Assembly (NCBI GenBank): GCA_964344765.1
Contig: CAYFOM010000018.1
Span: 1-64,000, forward strand
From: JACNIZ01 sp964344765
GTDB lineage: Bacteria > Planctomycetota > UBA1135
Reading direction: 5' to 3'
Length of the DNA stretch: 64,000 bases
The notes under the pieces were generated by a model. It worked only from the letters and a program-made list of their open reading frames with translations, had not been told where the DNA came from and made no database searches. Shown here in pieces: positions 24,869-34,000 of this stretch (positions within the stretch are counted from its first letter, which is position 1; each line of letters starts with the position of its first letter). The position numbers were made by a program, and so were the translations under genes.

Positions 24869-25342
24869 ATGAAAATTGCCCCTCCCGATCGCCCTGGCCG
24901 CTATTTTTTCCTGATGTGGGCGTCGTTCCTTTCTTGCGCACTCGTTTCAGTGGTCAATGTAATTGTTCAAGAATACTACGACCAAATTGTGGAAGCGCTA
25001 ATCCTTGGCGGCTTCCTGTTAGGGGTCTTAGTTTGGATCGTTGCCTCGGCGTCAATGAAAGTGGTCGGCAAGGTCATGCCAATTCGCAAACACAATCTAA
25101 CCCCACTTGTTGCCGCAGCCATACTCTGCAGTTTGCTACTCAACGGCTGCGACACTCTTATCCTGATCGGGATTGACGAGGTCGAAAACGAGCTTGACTA
25201 TTATGAACTCGAAACACTAATGGGCTTGTTCTTCTTCTACTTTCTCACGAAGAATCTCCCTATGGCTGTTCTGGCCTTTGGATTTGCCGCCATCTTCTGC
25301 CGCCTCGCCAAGGTAGAAATTTTCCCAAAACCCACCCCCTGA
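24869..25342 (+). CDS. Small four-TM membrane protein, tandem copy B
   Basis: 157 residues, paralogue of the preceding gene: W(D/Y)DQ-[LI][LV]E after the first segment, a WI-type third helix, the acidic IDE...YYE(L/I)E loop, and a C-terminus LCKLLKV / FCRLAKVEI. Four membrane segments (about 12-32, 47-67, 84-106, 122-146). The ATG is 3 bp after the stop of copy A, so the two form an operon. Sequence similarity is clear in pattern but low in identity, so the duplication is old. Function unknown. Confidence 0.7.
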   Translation: MKIAPPDRPGRYFFLMWASFLSCALVSVVNVIVQEYYDQIVEALILGGFLLGVLVWIVASASMKVVGKVMPIRKHNLTPLVAAAILCSLLLNGCDTLILIGIDEVENELDYYELETLMGLFFFYFLTKNLPMAVLAFGFAAIFCRLAKVEIFPKPTP

Positions 25343-25380
25343 TCCCTGGCCGGGCGCACCGCTACTGCTAACATGAATCC

Positions 25381-25806
25381 ATGTCATTAAGCCCCGACTG
25401 CGAACGCTTGGTCAATGACCTACTCCCCTTCGCTCAGCAGATGCTCACTGAAAATGGCGAATTTTTCCCGTTTGGCGGAATCGTAGATCCGCAAGGTGAG
25501 CTGCAACACATCGGCGTGGAATCGGACGAAGAAGACACGCCTTCGGAAGAGATCATTGAGTTATTAAAAGACCACTTCAAAACCGGCGCCGCCGACGGCC
25601 AATTCAACGCCACGGCCCTGGTTTACGACGTGCTTGTGGTTCCGCCTGGTCAGGAAGACAAGCAAGACGCCGTCGCTGTTGCGCTCGATAGCCGCGACGG
25701 ATTCTCAGGAGTTGCGGTGTTCCCGTACACCATTGATGCCGCGAATAAAGTCCAAATCGGCGAGCCCTTCGGCGGGCCCGGTGACGGCGACATTTTCGAA
25801 ACGTGA
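25381..25806 (+). CDS. Conserved soluble hypothetical protein
   Basis: 141 residues, acidic. It opens SPDCERLVNDLLPFAQQMLTENGEFFPFGGIVDPQGE and later reads TALVYDVLVVPPGQEDKQDAVAVALDSRDGFSGVAVFPYTI. I have seen this pattern in uncharacterised bacterial proteins but cannot attach a function. No signal or membrane segment. Its TGA overlaps the GTG start of the esterase lipoprotein by 4 bp, starting a chain of overlapping genes to 27495. Confidence 0.78.
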   Translation: MSLSPDCERLVNDLLPFAQQMLTENGEFFPFGGIVDPQGELQHIGVESDEEDTPSEEIIELLKDHFKTGAADGQFNATALVYDVLVVPPGQEDKQDAVAVALDSRDGFSGVAVFPYTIDAANKVQIGEPFGGPGDGDIFET

Positions 25807-26675
25807 AACTGAAAATTCTGGACTTCGGTCCTCGGCTGCTCAGAAGTTCCTGTCTGCTACTCGGAGCGATTTTCCTCGCGGGATGCGTTGCTCCGCAAGT
25901 TGAGCCGTTACAAGTCGTCCCCTACAAACGAATCGGCGACGTCGAGCTTTCGCTGCACATCTTTAGTCCTCCGGGCCATCGCGCTTCGGACAAGCGGCCG
26001 GCAATTGTGTTCTTCTTTGGCGGCGGATGGAACAGCGGAACGCCAAGTCAGTTCTTCCCACAAAGTGAATACCTGGCGGCGCGCGGGATGGTTAGCATTT
26101 GCGCGGAGTACCGGGTGATGAAACAACACGGCACCACTCCGCAAGAGTGTGTGAAAGATGGCAAATCCGCCATTCGCTGGGTGCGCGCAAACGCGAAGCT
26201 GTTAGGAATCGATCCTGATCGTCTTGCGGCCGGGGGCGGATCGGCCGGCGGACATGTAGCCGCAGCGACGGCGACGACTGCTGGATTCAACCAAAATGGA
26301 GAAAACCTGTCGATCAGTTGCCGGCCGAACGCATTGGTGTTGTTTAACCCAGTGATCGACAACAGCCCGGAGGGCTATGGCTACCAACGGGTGAAGGATT
26401 ACTGGCAACAGTTCTCACCGATGCACAACATCAGCGAATCCACTCCCCCAACCATTTTCTTTCTAGGCACGAAGGATCCATTGATCCCCGTCGCCACCGC
26501 GGAAGAGTACAAACGGCTAATGGAATCGCACGGCCGCCGCTGCGACCTACACCTCTATGAAGGCGAACCGCACGGCTTCTTCAACAAATCCAAGTACGAC
26601 GAAACCGTGCTTGAGATGGACCGCTTTTTAACCTCCCTCGGCTTCCTCAAGCCTATGCCACCCGAGACTCCATGA
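25803..26675 (+). CDS. Alpha/beta-hydrolase lipoprotein (acetyl-esterase-like)
   Basis: 290 residues from GTG. The lipoprotein signal ends LGAIFLAGC (lipobox, Cys about residue 29). The hydrolase core shows FFFGGGW (the oxyanion HGG-like loop), RLAAGGGSAGGHVAA (nucleophile Ser in GGSAGG), FLGTKDPLIP (acid Asp) and EGEPHGFFN (catalytic His). This is the layout of BD-FAE/acetyl xylan esterase-like proteins. It is predicted to be membrane-anchored outside the cytoplasm and to deacetylate sugars or small esters. GTG overlaps the previous stop and its own stop overlaps the next ATG, each by 4 bp. Confidence 0.9.
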   Translation: MKLKILDFGPRLLRSSCLLLGAIFLAGCVAPQVEPLQVVPYKRIGDVELSLHIFSPPGHRASDKRPAIVFFFGGGWNSGTPSQFFPQSEYLAARGMVSICAEYRVMKQHGTTPQECVKDGKSAIRWVRANAKLLGIDPDRLAAGGGSAGGHVAAATATTAGFNQNGENLSISCRPNALVLFNPVIDNSPEGYGYQRVKDYWQQFSPMHNISESTPPTIFFLGTKDPLIPVATAEEYKRLMESHGRRCDLHLYEGEPHGFFNKSKYDETVLEMDRFLTSLGFLKPMPPETP

Positions 26676-27064
26676 CCTGGAAAAAACTACTCATCACCTT
26701 ATTTTGGATCACCGGCACCCTATGGATTGCACTCGTCGCCGCCTATAACCGCGCCGGGTATTTCGGATTCCAATTCGAAATGGTCCCGCGCCTAGTTGGC
26801 TGGACGTTTTTATTCAGCCTCCCCACATTCGTGCCAATGTTCCTTACGAATATCCGCAATACCGCTTTAGCCACCAGACTGAGCCTCGCGATGCTATTCA
26901 CCGGCTTTCTGATTGGAACGCTCTACGTACAAATCGACGACTACCGTTTTCGCCAAGAAGTTACCGCATCTGAAATTGGCGACCATGACCGCGCCCGCGC
27001 ATGGCCGCTGCTTCTTTGGTCGCTTACTGCGATTGATCACGACTGTTATGCCTACGAGGAGTGA
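26672..27064 (+). CDS. Small membrane protein with C-terminal ID-[DE]-x-x-FR / R-x-WP motif
   Basis: 130 residues, three or four hydrophobic segments (about 4-26, 41-62, 68-88). After the last helix comes VQIDDYRFRQEV...RARAWPLLLWSLTAIDHDCYAYEE. This tail parallels that of the membrane proteins at 12117 and 14045 (KIDE-x-[VI]F-x-LQ ... RERWWP ... Y). It is part of the overlapping chain with the esterase (ATGA overlap at 26672-26675) and with the downstream frame. Function unknown; see the family finding. Confidence 0.68.
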   Translation: MTWKKLLITLFWITGTLWIALVAAYNRAGYFGFQFEMVPRLVGWTFLFSLPTFVPMFLTNIRNTALATRLSLAMLFTGFLIGTLYVQIDDYRFRQEVTASEIGDHDRARAWPLLLWSLTAIDHDCYAYEE

Positions 27065-27093
27065 GGTTAAACCCAAATATTTCGCCAAGCATC

Positions 27094-27495
27094 ATGCACT
27101 CCAAGCTAGTCATCACCTCCGCCTTTCGCTTGCTTGGAATGTTCCTTTCCTTGTGCTTTTACTATTCCTCAAGTACGGGAAGATCTGGATTTACAACCTA
27201 TGGAGTCAACCTATTCCGTTTCAAGATCGGAGGATTTGAAGACTTAACGATCTACTCTTCCACTGCAATCGGATTTGCTCTGCTCATTGCAGTCAATTTT
27301 ATTGACCGAACTCCTTCCAAGATTCGCATCGCATCCCTTGCCTTGTCAGCCCTGGCTCTCGCCAGCCTTGCCAACTTTTGGATCCTAGTCGAATTTGGAA
27401 ACGGGCTTCCGTTTTCCTTTATGTTCCCAATTGTGATCGCGGTGTGCGAGCTCCTAATTCTGTTAAATCGAGTTCGAGCGGCTCGCAGCGCCTAA
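27094..27495 (+). CDS. Small four-TM membrane protein
   Basis: About 133 residues from ATG 27094; the frame also offers a GTG at 27061 that overlaps the previous stop by 4 bp and would add 11 residues. Hydrophobic segments at about 3-22, 47-66 (TIYSSTAIGFALLIAVNFI), 73-92 (IRIASLALSALALASLANFW) and 103-126. No family recognised. It ends in a shared CTAA with the convergent symporter gene. Confidence 0.65.
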   Translation: MHSKLVITSAFRLLGMFLSLCFYYSSSTGRSGFTTYGVNLFRFKIGGFEDLTIYSSTAIGFALLIAVNFIDRTPSKIRIASLALSALALASLANFWILVEFGNGLPFSFMFPIVIAVCELLILLNRVRAARSA

Positions 27496-29192
27496 GCTTC
27501 AATTTCATGCGCAGGCCCTGAGCCGCGCGGTACGCGGATGTCTTCGACCAATTGTTGAATTGCCGGGGACGGCGGCGGGGCGAGTTGGTGAACTAGACCG
27601 GCGACGAGGAAGTTGATCAACATGCCTAACGTACCGATTCCTTCGGGCGAAATTCCGAACCACCAATTTTCGGGGGTGGATAGTTCGGGATGAAGGAAGC
27701 GGAACCACAGGATGTAACCAGCGGTAAATGCAATGCCGCAAATCATGCCACTGATTGCGCCGGCGCGGTTCATGCGCTTGCTGAAAATGCCCATGATCAA
27801 CACAGGGAAGAAGGATGAGGCTGCTAATCCAAACGCAAACGCAACCACTTCGGCGACGAATCCTGGCGGATTGATGCCGAAATAACCGGCGATGCAGACC
27901 GCGACGCCGGCACTGATTCGCGCGGCTAGCAGTTCGCCTCGTTCAGAGATTTTTGGTGTTAACGATCGCTTGAGCAAGTCGTGGCTCACCGCGGTAGAAA
28001 CTACCAACAGCAAACCGGCGGCTGTCGAAAGCGCGGCGGCTAATCCACCCGCAGCCACCAATCCAACCACCCAATCGGGCAGACCGGAAATTTCCGGATT
28101 GGCGAGCACCATGATGTCTTTATGCACGGTCAACTCGTTTTCCACCGCGGCATTCGGACCTACGTATTGAATCAATCCATCGCCGTTATGGTCTTCATGT
28201 TTGACCAAACCGGTGGTCTCCCACTTGCGGAACCAATCGGGCATGTCGGCATAAGGTTGATCACTAACCGTCATCAACAAATTGGTGCGCGCGAACGCGG
28301 CAACCGCCGGTGCGGCGGTGTAGAGCAGTGCAATAAACACCAACGCCCAGCCCACACTGCGTCGTGCATCGCGCACTTTGGGCACGGTGTAAAAACGAAC
28401 GATGACGTGCGGCAAACCGGCGGTACCAACCATCAGTGCGGCGGTGATGAAAAGTACATCCATCGTCGCGCGCGAGCCATCGGTGTAGGAAGCGAAGCCT
28501 AAATCATGGTGCAAGCCATTGAGCTTCTCCAACAACGGGGTGCCGTCGGCGAGTTTGCCGCCAAGGCCGAGCTGCGGGATCGGCGTATCGACCATTTGGA
28601 TCGACAGGAAGATCGCCGGAACCAAGTAGGCGAAAATCAAAACGCAATACTGCGCCACCTGCGTGTAGGTGATGCCCTTCATTCCACCGAGCACGGCGTA
28701 GAAAAACACGATGCCCATTCCGATTAGCACGCCGGTTGTCGTGTCGACTTCCAAAAAGCGCGACAACACAATGCCGACGCCCTGCATTTGCCCGCTGACG
28801 TATGTGAATGAAACGAAGATCGCGCAAATCACCGCCACGAAGCGAGCGGTCGAAGATTCATAACGGTCGCCGACAAAGTCCGGAATGGTGAACTTGCCAA
28901 ATTTGCGCAAGTACGGCGCGAGCAGCAAGGCCAGCAGCACATAACCGCCGGTCCAACCCATCAGGTAAACCGATCCGTCGTATCCCAAAAACGAAATCGC
29001 GCCGGCCATCGAAATGAACGACGCCGCGCTCATCCAATCGGCAGCAGTGGCCAGACCATTGGTCACCGGCCCCACTCCACCACCGGCAACGTAAAACTCT
29101 TTGGTGCTGCCCGCGCGGCTCCAGATGGCAACGCCGATGTACAACGCAAACGAAAGTCCGATGAGGACAAAGGTCCAAGTTTCAACCGTCAT
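27492..29192 (-). CDS. Sodium:solute symporter (SSS family, acetate/ActP-like large subunit)
   Basis: 566 residues with about 13 membrane helices. GGGVGPVTNGLATAADWMSAASFISMAGAISF near residues 37-68 is the highly conserved TM1-2 region of the SSS/VC_2705 group. GTAGLPHVIVRFYTVP, GGLAAALSTAAGLLLVVSTAVSHDLLK and the final short acidic tail also match. An inserted hydrophilic loop (PDWFRKWETTGLVKHEDHNGDG, about 325-350) is typical of those with a small partner subunit. It probably imports a small carboxylate with sodium. The DUF4212 gene lies directly upstream with a 2-bp gap, forming the two-subunit operon. Confidence 0.93.
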   Translation of the reverse strand: MTVETWTFVLIGLSFALYIGVAIWSRAGSTKEFYVAGGGVGPVTNGLATAADWMSAASFISMAGAISFLGYDGSVYLMGWTGGYVLLALLLAPYLRKFGKFTIPDFVGDRYESSTARFVAVICAIFVSFTYVSGQMQGVGIVLSRFLEVDTTTGVLIGMGIVFFYAVLGGMKGITYTQVAQYCVLIFAYLVPAIFLSIQMVDTPIPQLGLGGKLADGTPLLEKLNGLHHDLGFASYTDGSRATMDVLFITAALMVGTAGLPHVIVRFYTVPKVRDARRSVGWALVFIALLYTAAPAVAAFARTNLLMTVSDQPYADMPDWFRKWETTGLVKHEDHNGDGLIQYVGPNAAVENELTVHKDIMVLANPEISGLPDWVVGLVAAGGLAAALSTAAGLLLVVSTAVSHDLLKRSLTPKISERGELLAARISAGVAVCIAGYFGINPPGFVAEVVAFAFGLAASSFFPVLIMGIFSKRMNRAGAISGMICGIAFTAGYILWFRFLHPELSTPENWWFGISPEGIGTLGMLINFLVAGLVHQLAPPPSPAIQQLVEDIRVPRGSGPAHEIEA

Positions 29193-29194
29193 CG

Positions 29195-29575
29195 TTAGTC
29201 CTCGTCGGCGTCAAACTCGCGGTCGAGCTGGTTCATTTTGCGCGCGTAGAAAAACACGATGCCGATGAACACGAACATCGCGCCTTGCTGCGCAAACCAA
29301 AAACCAATTGGATAACCGCTGCCCGCCAAGCGCCATTGATCCAACCAACGATGCAACAAAATCCCACAACCAAAACTCACCGCTGCCCACAAAACCAGCA
29401 GCCCGCCCACCAAGCGCAAGTTGCGTCGCCAATACTCAGCACGCTTTTCCGGCGACAAACCACCGGCAGGTGGCCGCGATTTTGTGTGGCGACTTCCGCC
29501 GAAGGAGGGAAGGGCGGATGTCCCCTGTTCTTGATCGGGGGAATCTGGTTGAGCGGGAGGTGGCGTCGGGGGCAT
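29195..29575 (-). CDS. DUF4212 small symporter subunit
   Basis: 126 residues. A Pro-rich N-terminal tail of ~40 residues precedes RAEYWRRNLRLVGGLLVLWAAVSFGCGILL (helix 1), then PIGFWFAQQGAMFVFIGIVFFYARKMNQLDREFD (helix 2). This is the standard DUF4212 signature (Y-W-x-x-N...GFWFAQQGS-like). These proteins accompany SSS-type symporters as a small subunit, and the large subunit starts 2 bp downstream. It is likely the first gene of the operon. The N-terminal extension is longer than I expect for the family. Confidence 0.92.
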   Translation of the reverse strand: MPPTPPPAQPDSPDQEQGTSALPSFGGSRHTKSRPPAGGLSPEKRAEYWRRNLRLVGGLLVLWAAVSFGCGILLHRWLDQWRLAGSGYPIGFWFAQQGAMFVFIGIVFFYARKMNQLDREFDADED

Positions 29576-29655
29576 GCAGTTTCGAGCTTAACCAAGCGCT
29601 GAATCCTACCAAGGTATAAATCACGTAGCCCCGATTTGAGTAGCAGCGCGTCAGG

Positions 29656-30057
29656 CTAATCCATTACCCAAAAGTCACCTTCGTCGTACATCAAGTAAAA
29701 CTCATCAAATGGCGGACGGCGAGGACGTTCAAAGTAGGGTTCGGCGCCGGCCTCCAATTTGTTGTGCACCATAATTCGGAAGCTAATCTCTTCAGGAAGA
29801 AACCAGCACTCCATTATGACTATTGGCAATATGGCGTGGGCACAAAACACACGGAGAAGATGTTTTCCGTCATTCTCTCCTGTGCTTGGCATTGCTACTA
29901 CGGTTGGAATTACCGCGGCCAATGAAGTCAAAAGCAGGCAGGATCCAGCTATCAAGGGCCACGGAGACATTTCCCATGCTCGAGGATAGCTAGCAACCGC
30001 ATACGTAACGCCAGCTATCCAAATTCCTGAAAATATAAAGCGCATCCTCTTCGCCAT
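29656..30057 (-). CDS. Small membrane protein with acidic C-terminal tail
   Basis: 133 residues from ATG 30057. Hydrophobic segments at about 5-23, 31-50 and 72-86, then a tail EEISFRIMVHNKLEAGAEPYFERPRRPPFDEFYLMYDEGDFWVMD. The tail again has the E-x-x-FR ... aromatic/Pro ... Y-[DE]-x-x-x-x-W pattern seen in the membrane proteins at 12117, 14045 and 26672. The ATG is 4 bp after the stop of the ankyrin lipoprotein gene, so these two are cotranscribed. The longer frame to 30264 is an upstream artefact overlapping that gene. Confidence 0.68.
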   Translation of the reverse strand: MAKRMRFIFSGIWIAGVTYAVASYPRAWEMSPWPLIAGSCLLLTSLAAVIPTVVAMPSTGENDGKHLLRVFCAHAILPIVIMECWFLPEEISFRIMVHNKLEAGAEPYFERPRRPPFDEFYLMYDEGDFWVMD

Positions 30058-30061
30058 AGCA

Positions 30062-30979
30062 TCACTCCTTCTGCTTTTCAGTCCGCAAGATCTTGAGCAT
30101 GGAGTCTGTATCGCCACCGCCATCCTTACCGGCGCGTTCGGCCGCCATAATCGGCTTTTGTCCATACTCGTCCTCGGCGTCAACATCCGCACCTCTCTCG
30201 ACGAGTAACTTCGCCGCTTCAAGGTGCCCATGAGATGCCGCCCAGTGCAACGGCGTTTCGCCATCTTTGTTCTTGGCGTCTACGTTGGCCCCTGCATCTA
30301 GCAACAATTTCATCGTTTCGACACGTCCATCTACAGCCGCGCCGTGCAACGGAGTTCCGCCACCGTTATCAGCGGCCGACGCATCGATCCCCTGCTCCAG
30401 CAACCAAGTGGTCATTTCAGCATGGCCGTTGGTCGCGGCAAAAAACAGCGCGCTGGTACCGCCGCCATCCACGGCTTTGGGATCGGTTCCATTTTCAACA
30501 CAAAGCTTTGCCATTTCCAGATGCCCCTTGCGCGCGAGCAAGTGAATGATCTTTGCTCCTTGAACGGCTGCGGGATTCGGGTCGGCTTTGTGGGCGAACA
30601 AGTGTTGAGCAACCGCCGAGTGCCCGTCGCGTGCGGCAAACATCAGCGGCGTCCAATGAGCTTTATTGCGTGGATCGACATCGGCGCCTTTGGAAAGGAC
30701 CAAAACCACGACGGCTTCGTGTCCGCCCATTGCGGCGACATGAAGCGCGGTCATGTCACGCGTGTCGGTGGCATTGAGCCAATCGGCGTGGGCTTGCAAG
30801 CCGGCATTCACCTCGGCCAACGATCCTTCTTCGGCCTTCTTTAAGAACGTTGCGAAATCAGCCGGCGCATCGGCAGCCGGAATGTTGGCGATCAATTGCG
30901 CTGCCGGATCCTCCGGCTCGCCCGAACACGAAAGCGCGCACGCAAGAATAGAGAACAGAATCAGGGGGGCGAACTTCAC
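30062..30979 (-). CDS. Ankyrin-repeat lipoprotein
   Basis: About 305 residues from GTG 30979. Signal VKFAPLILFSILACALSC with the Cys as probable lipid site; GACGAG lies just upstream. After a short helical linker come about seven ankyrin repeats from residue ~75: TALHVAAMGGHEAVV, TPLMFAARDGHSAVA, IHLLARKGHLEMA, SALFFAATNGHAEMT, TPLHGAAVDGRVETM, TPLHWAASHGHLEAA and QKPIMAAERAGKDG. The repeats probably bind a protein partner on the outer or periplasmic side. The small membrane protein downstream may be that partner, since it is 4 bp away in the same operon (inference). Confidence 0.88.
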   Translation of the reverse strand: MKFAPLILFSILACALSCSGEPEDPAAQLIANIPAADAPADFATFLKKAEEGSLAEVNAGLQAHADWLNATDTRDMTALHVAAMGGHEAVVVLVLSKGADVDPRNKAHWTPLMFAARDGHSAVAQHLFAHKADPNPAAVQGAKIIHLLARKGHLEMAKLCVENGTDPKAVDGGGTSALFFAATNGHAEMTTWLLEQGIDASAADNGGGTPLHGAAVDGRVETMKLLLDAGANVDAKNKDGETPLHWAASHGHLEAAKLLVERGADVDAEDEYGQKPIMAAERAGKDGGGDTDSMLKILRTEKQKE

Positions 30980-31090
30980 TCGTCTATCGTATAACGAATT
31001 CCCAGATTTCGACGCCGCCGCACCGCCCCCAAGTTTTTCAAAATTTCGTGAACGCAAACGCCAGTCGGCTGGATTGATTCTGCAAGAATC

Positions 31091-34000
31091 ATGAGCAACT
31101 TGCCCAACAAACCTGATTTAGAAACGCTGCTCGCCCACGGAAAGTGGGTGCAATCGCTGGCGCGGAGCCTGGTCGCCGACGGGGCGACGGCGGAAGATAT
31201 CGAGCAGCAAGCGTGGTTGACGGCTTTGGAACGTCCGCCCAAGCATGAAGGGAATTTGCGGTCGTGGTGGACGTCGGTAGTGAGGAGTGTGGCCGGGAAA
31301 GGACGGCGCGAGGAAGCAAATCGGCGGACGCGTGAATCGAGGGTTGCACGAGCTGAGGGCGCAAAAGACCAAGCAACGCCGGATGAGCTTGCCGAACGTA
31401 TGGACACCTTTAAGCGCTTGTCCGCCGCGGTGATCAATTTGCCTGAACCGTACGGATCGGCGATTTATTTACGCTACTTTGAGGAACTTAAAGTCCGCGA
31501 AGTCGCTGAACGACAAGGGGTCTCCGCCGATACCGCGCAGACACATATCAATCGCGGTTTGGAAAAACTGCGCGCCGCGATGCGCGAGGATTTAGGCGGC
31601 CATTGGCGTCAGCTTTGCGCCGTGCTTGTCATTCCGGTGCCGGGGATCACAGCAGCAGCTACGGCCGGCGTTTCGGCGACGACGGCAACTGGATTATCTG
31701 CGGCCACGGGTAAATCCTTGCTGACTTCGGCAAGCACTTGGGTTTTAGTGGTGGCCGCGGGATTGACTTTGATGTTTTGGCCCTCGGATGAAGAAGCTAC
31801 GGATCCAGAGGGTACGCAAGTGGTAGAAGCCGAAACTTCCACAACCACCATACCTTCAAGCTCTACGGCAAACTCCACACCGATTGACGATGCCAAGGCC
31901 CAAAGCGGGTCAACTGCGAAGGCTGGTCGCACCGAAGCCGCCACGCTCAACGGGGTCGAACCGGGCTTCCAACCCTGGGGAAGTGACGGACCGATGATCA
32001 CCGTCATTGGCCAAGATGGAAAACCTATCAGCGGTGCGGAAGTTGTCTGCATGCAGCTGAGCGGGGCGAAGTTCCCTGAGTCCATGTTGCACGAGGCGGC
32101 ACAGGCTGGAGCCGATCATGTGTTTACCCTTTATGGTGATCGCTATCGAGCGAACGGGTTAGGGAAGGTCCGAATCGCCAAACCGGATGGGAAAGTCTTT
32201 TTGGTAGGTCGGACCGGAGAAATGTTTGGAACGTTGTCTCCCCCATCAGCCGCCGTGGATTCTTCCGATGAAATCACACTGCGAGTCGAGCGCACTCCAC
32301 TAATTCCCGTTTCGGTTCACGACGAAACGGGCGAACCATTGGAAAACGCCGAAGTCGCCCTCGGCTTAATCGATACCGATTTCCACGGCGGAATGACCGG
32401 CAGCAAAACCAACGGCGACGGAATGGCGTGGGTGCGGTTCATGCCCGGGATGACATTCACTTACCCTAATCATGACTTTGCTATCCACTTAAACGTCGGA
32501 ACTGCAACACCCATCATCGCCGACTTCGATGAAAACAACCCGCCGACCGATCCTGTTGCGTTAGTAGCTCCGTCAACCGGACGCGTGGTGGTGACCGTTT
32601 CTGGAGACGCGGCGGCAAGCAGCAAAAAGATCGTCGTCGGTTTGGGTGCCCTTCGCAAACAGGCCGACGGCACCTATGAAGAGCGATCCTCCGGACCAAG
32701 CAATGCGCGAACTGCGGTCAATGGGCGCGCCGAATTTCCGCACGTTGCCTTAGGTCAAAAAATTCAATGCGTCGCTGTTTCCCTGGATTTTGAATTCAAC
32801 GCCACCGAAACCGTCGATGGTCCAAAAACCGCCGGCGAAACTGTGAATGTCGAAATCCTGCCGATTGTTGAGGGCAGTTCAATTTCCGGAAGGATTCTGA
32901 ACGAAGAAGGAATGGTCGCGAAGAATATTCGCTTTAAGGTCGACACGCATTACCGTTCGCCTGATCGCGATTTCATCCGCCGCGACTCTTTCCGCACCGA
33001 TGCCGAGGGTCGTTTCCAACTTCTGCAAGACGGGCAGATTTCAGCCGACACTAAGCGCACCCTGTCAGTGATCATGCGCAAAACTTCGCGCAAGCCGGAA
33101 CGCGTCGCCACCTTTGATCTCAGCCGTGATCTGCCGCCCGGAACAACTGACGTCGGCGATCTAGTCGTTCGGCCCGCTCCGACTCTCGTGGAAGGAAGAG
33201 TGCTTTCTTACTTGGGCGAACCAGTAAGTGGAGCAAGGGTAATAGTGGAGTTCCAATCGCAACGAAACTTCCAACTTCGCGACAACACCGTTCCGGAGTC
33301 CGAATACGGCGAAGGCATGTTCTTCTCCGCAAGCTCGAGCGATGGACCGCGCTGGCAAACTCGCGACGATTGGAAAACCATTAGCAATGAGAATGGGAAA
33401 TTCAGCTTTACCGGCGTCGGCATTTTTGATCACTATCGACTCAGCGTGTCGCACTTCGAATACGTGGATGCCGAAGTCGAAATTCTCCCGGGCGACACCG
33501 GACTCGACGTCGTGCTCGGCAAGCCGTTAACTGTTTCCGGTACAGTCCTGCTCGACCCTGGTTTACACCGGCACGGCTTGCAACCCGCGCTGCTCACACC
33601 CAAGAAAGATAAACCCGGCGAGTACTTCTCTTGGGGAGAACTTCTGCGGCATGGCGGCGGCGTTTTCAAGTTCCCCGGCGTAGATCCCGGCACCCATGCA
33701 GCAAGTATTCGAACGCAATGGTTAAGAGAGGAGATTCACTTCTTCCCTGAATTCCAAATCAACGAACAAACTGGCGACGTCGAACTTCCGCCGGTGGATT
33801 TGCGCGGCAAACTTCGCTCCATTCGGGTTTCGGTGGTCAATCCAAACGGCGACGCAATCCCCAAAGCCAGAATTGGAACGCTGGATGACGAGTGGTTGCG
33901 TCCATTTGAATTCCAGCCACTGGTCTTAACGACAACCAAGCCGTCGTTCGACTTCCAAATCGCAGCCAATGGATATCGAACCGTTCGAATCAACGGTGCC

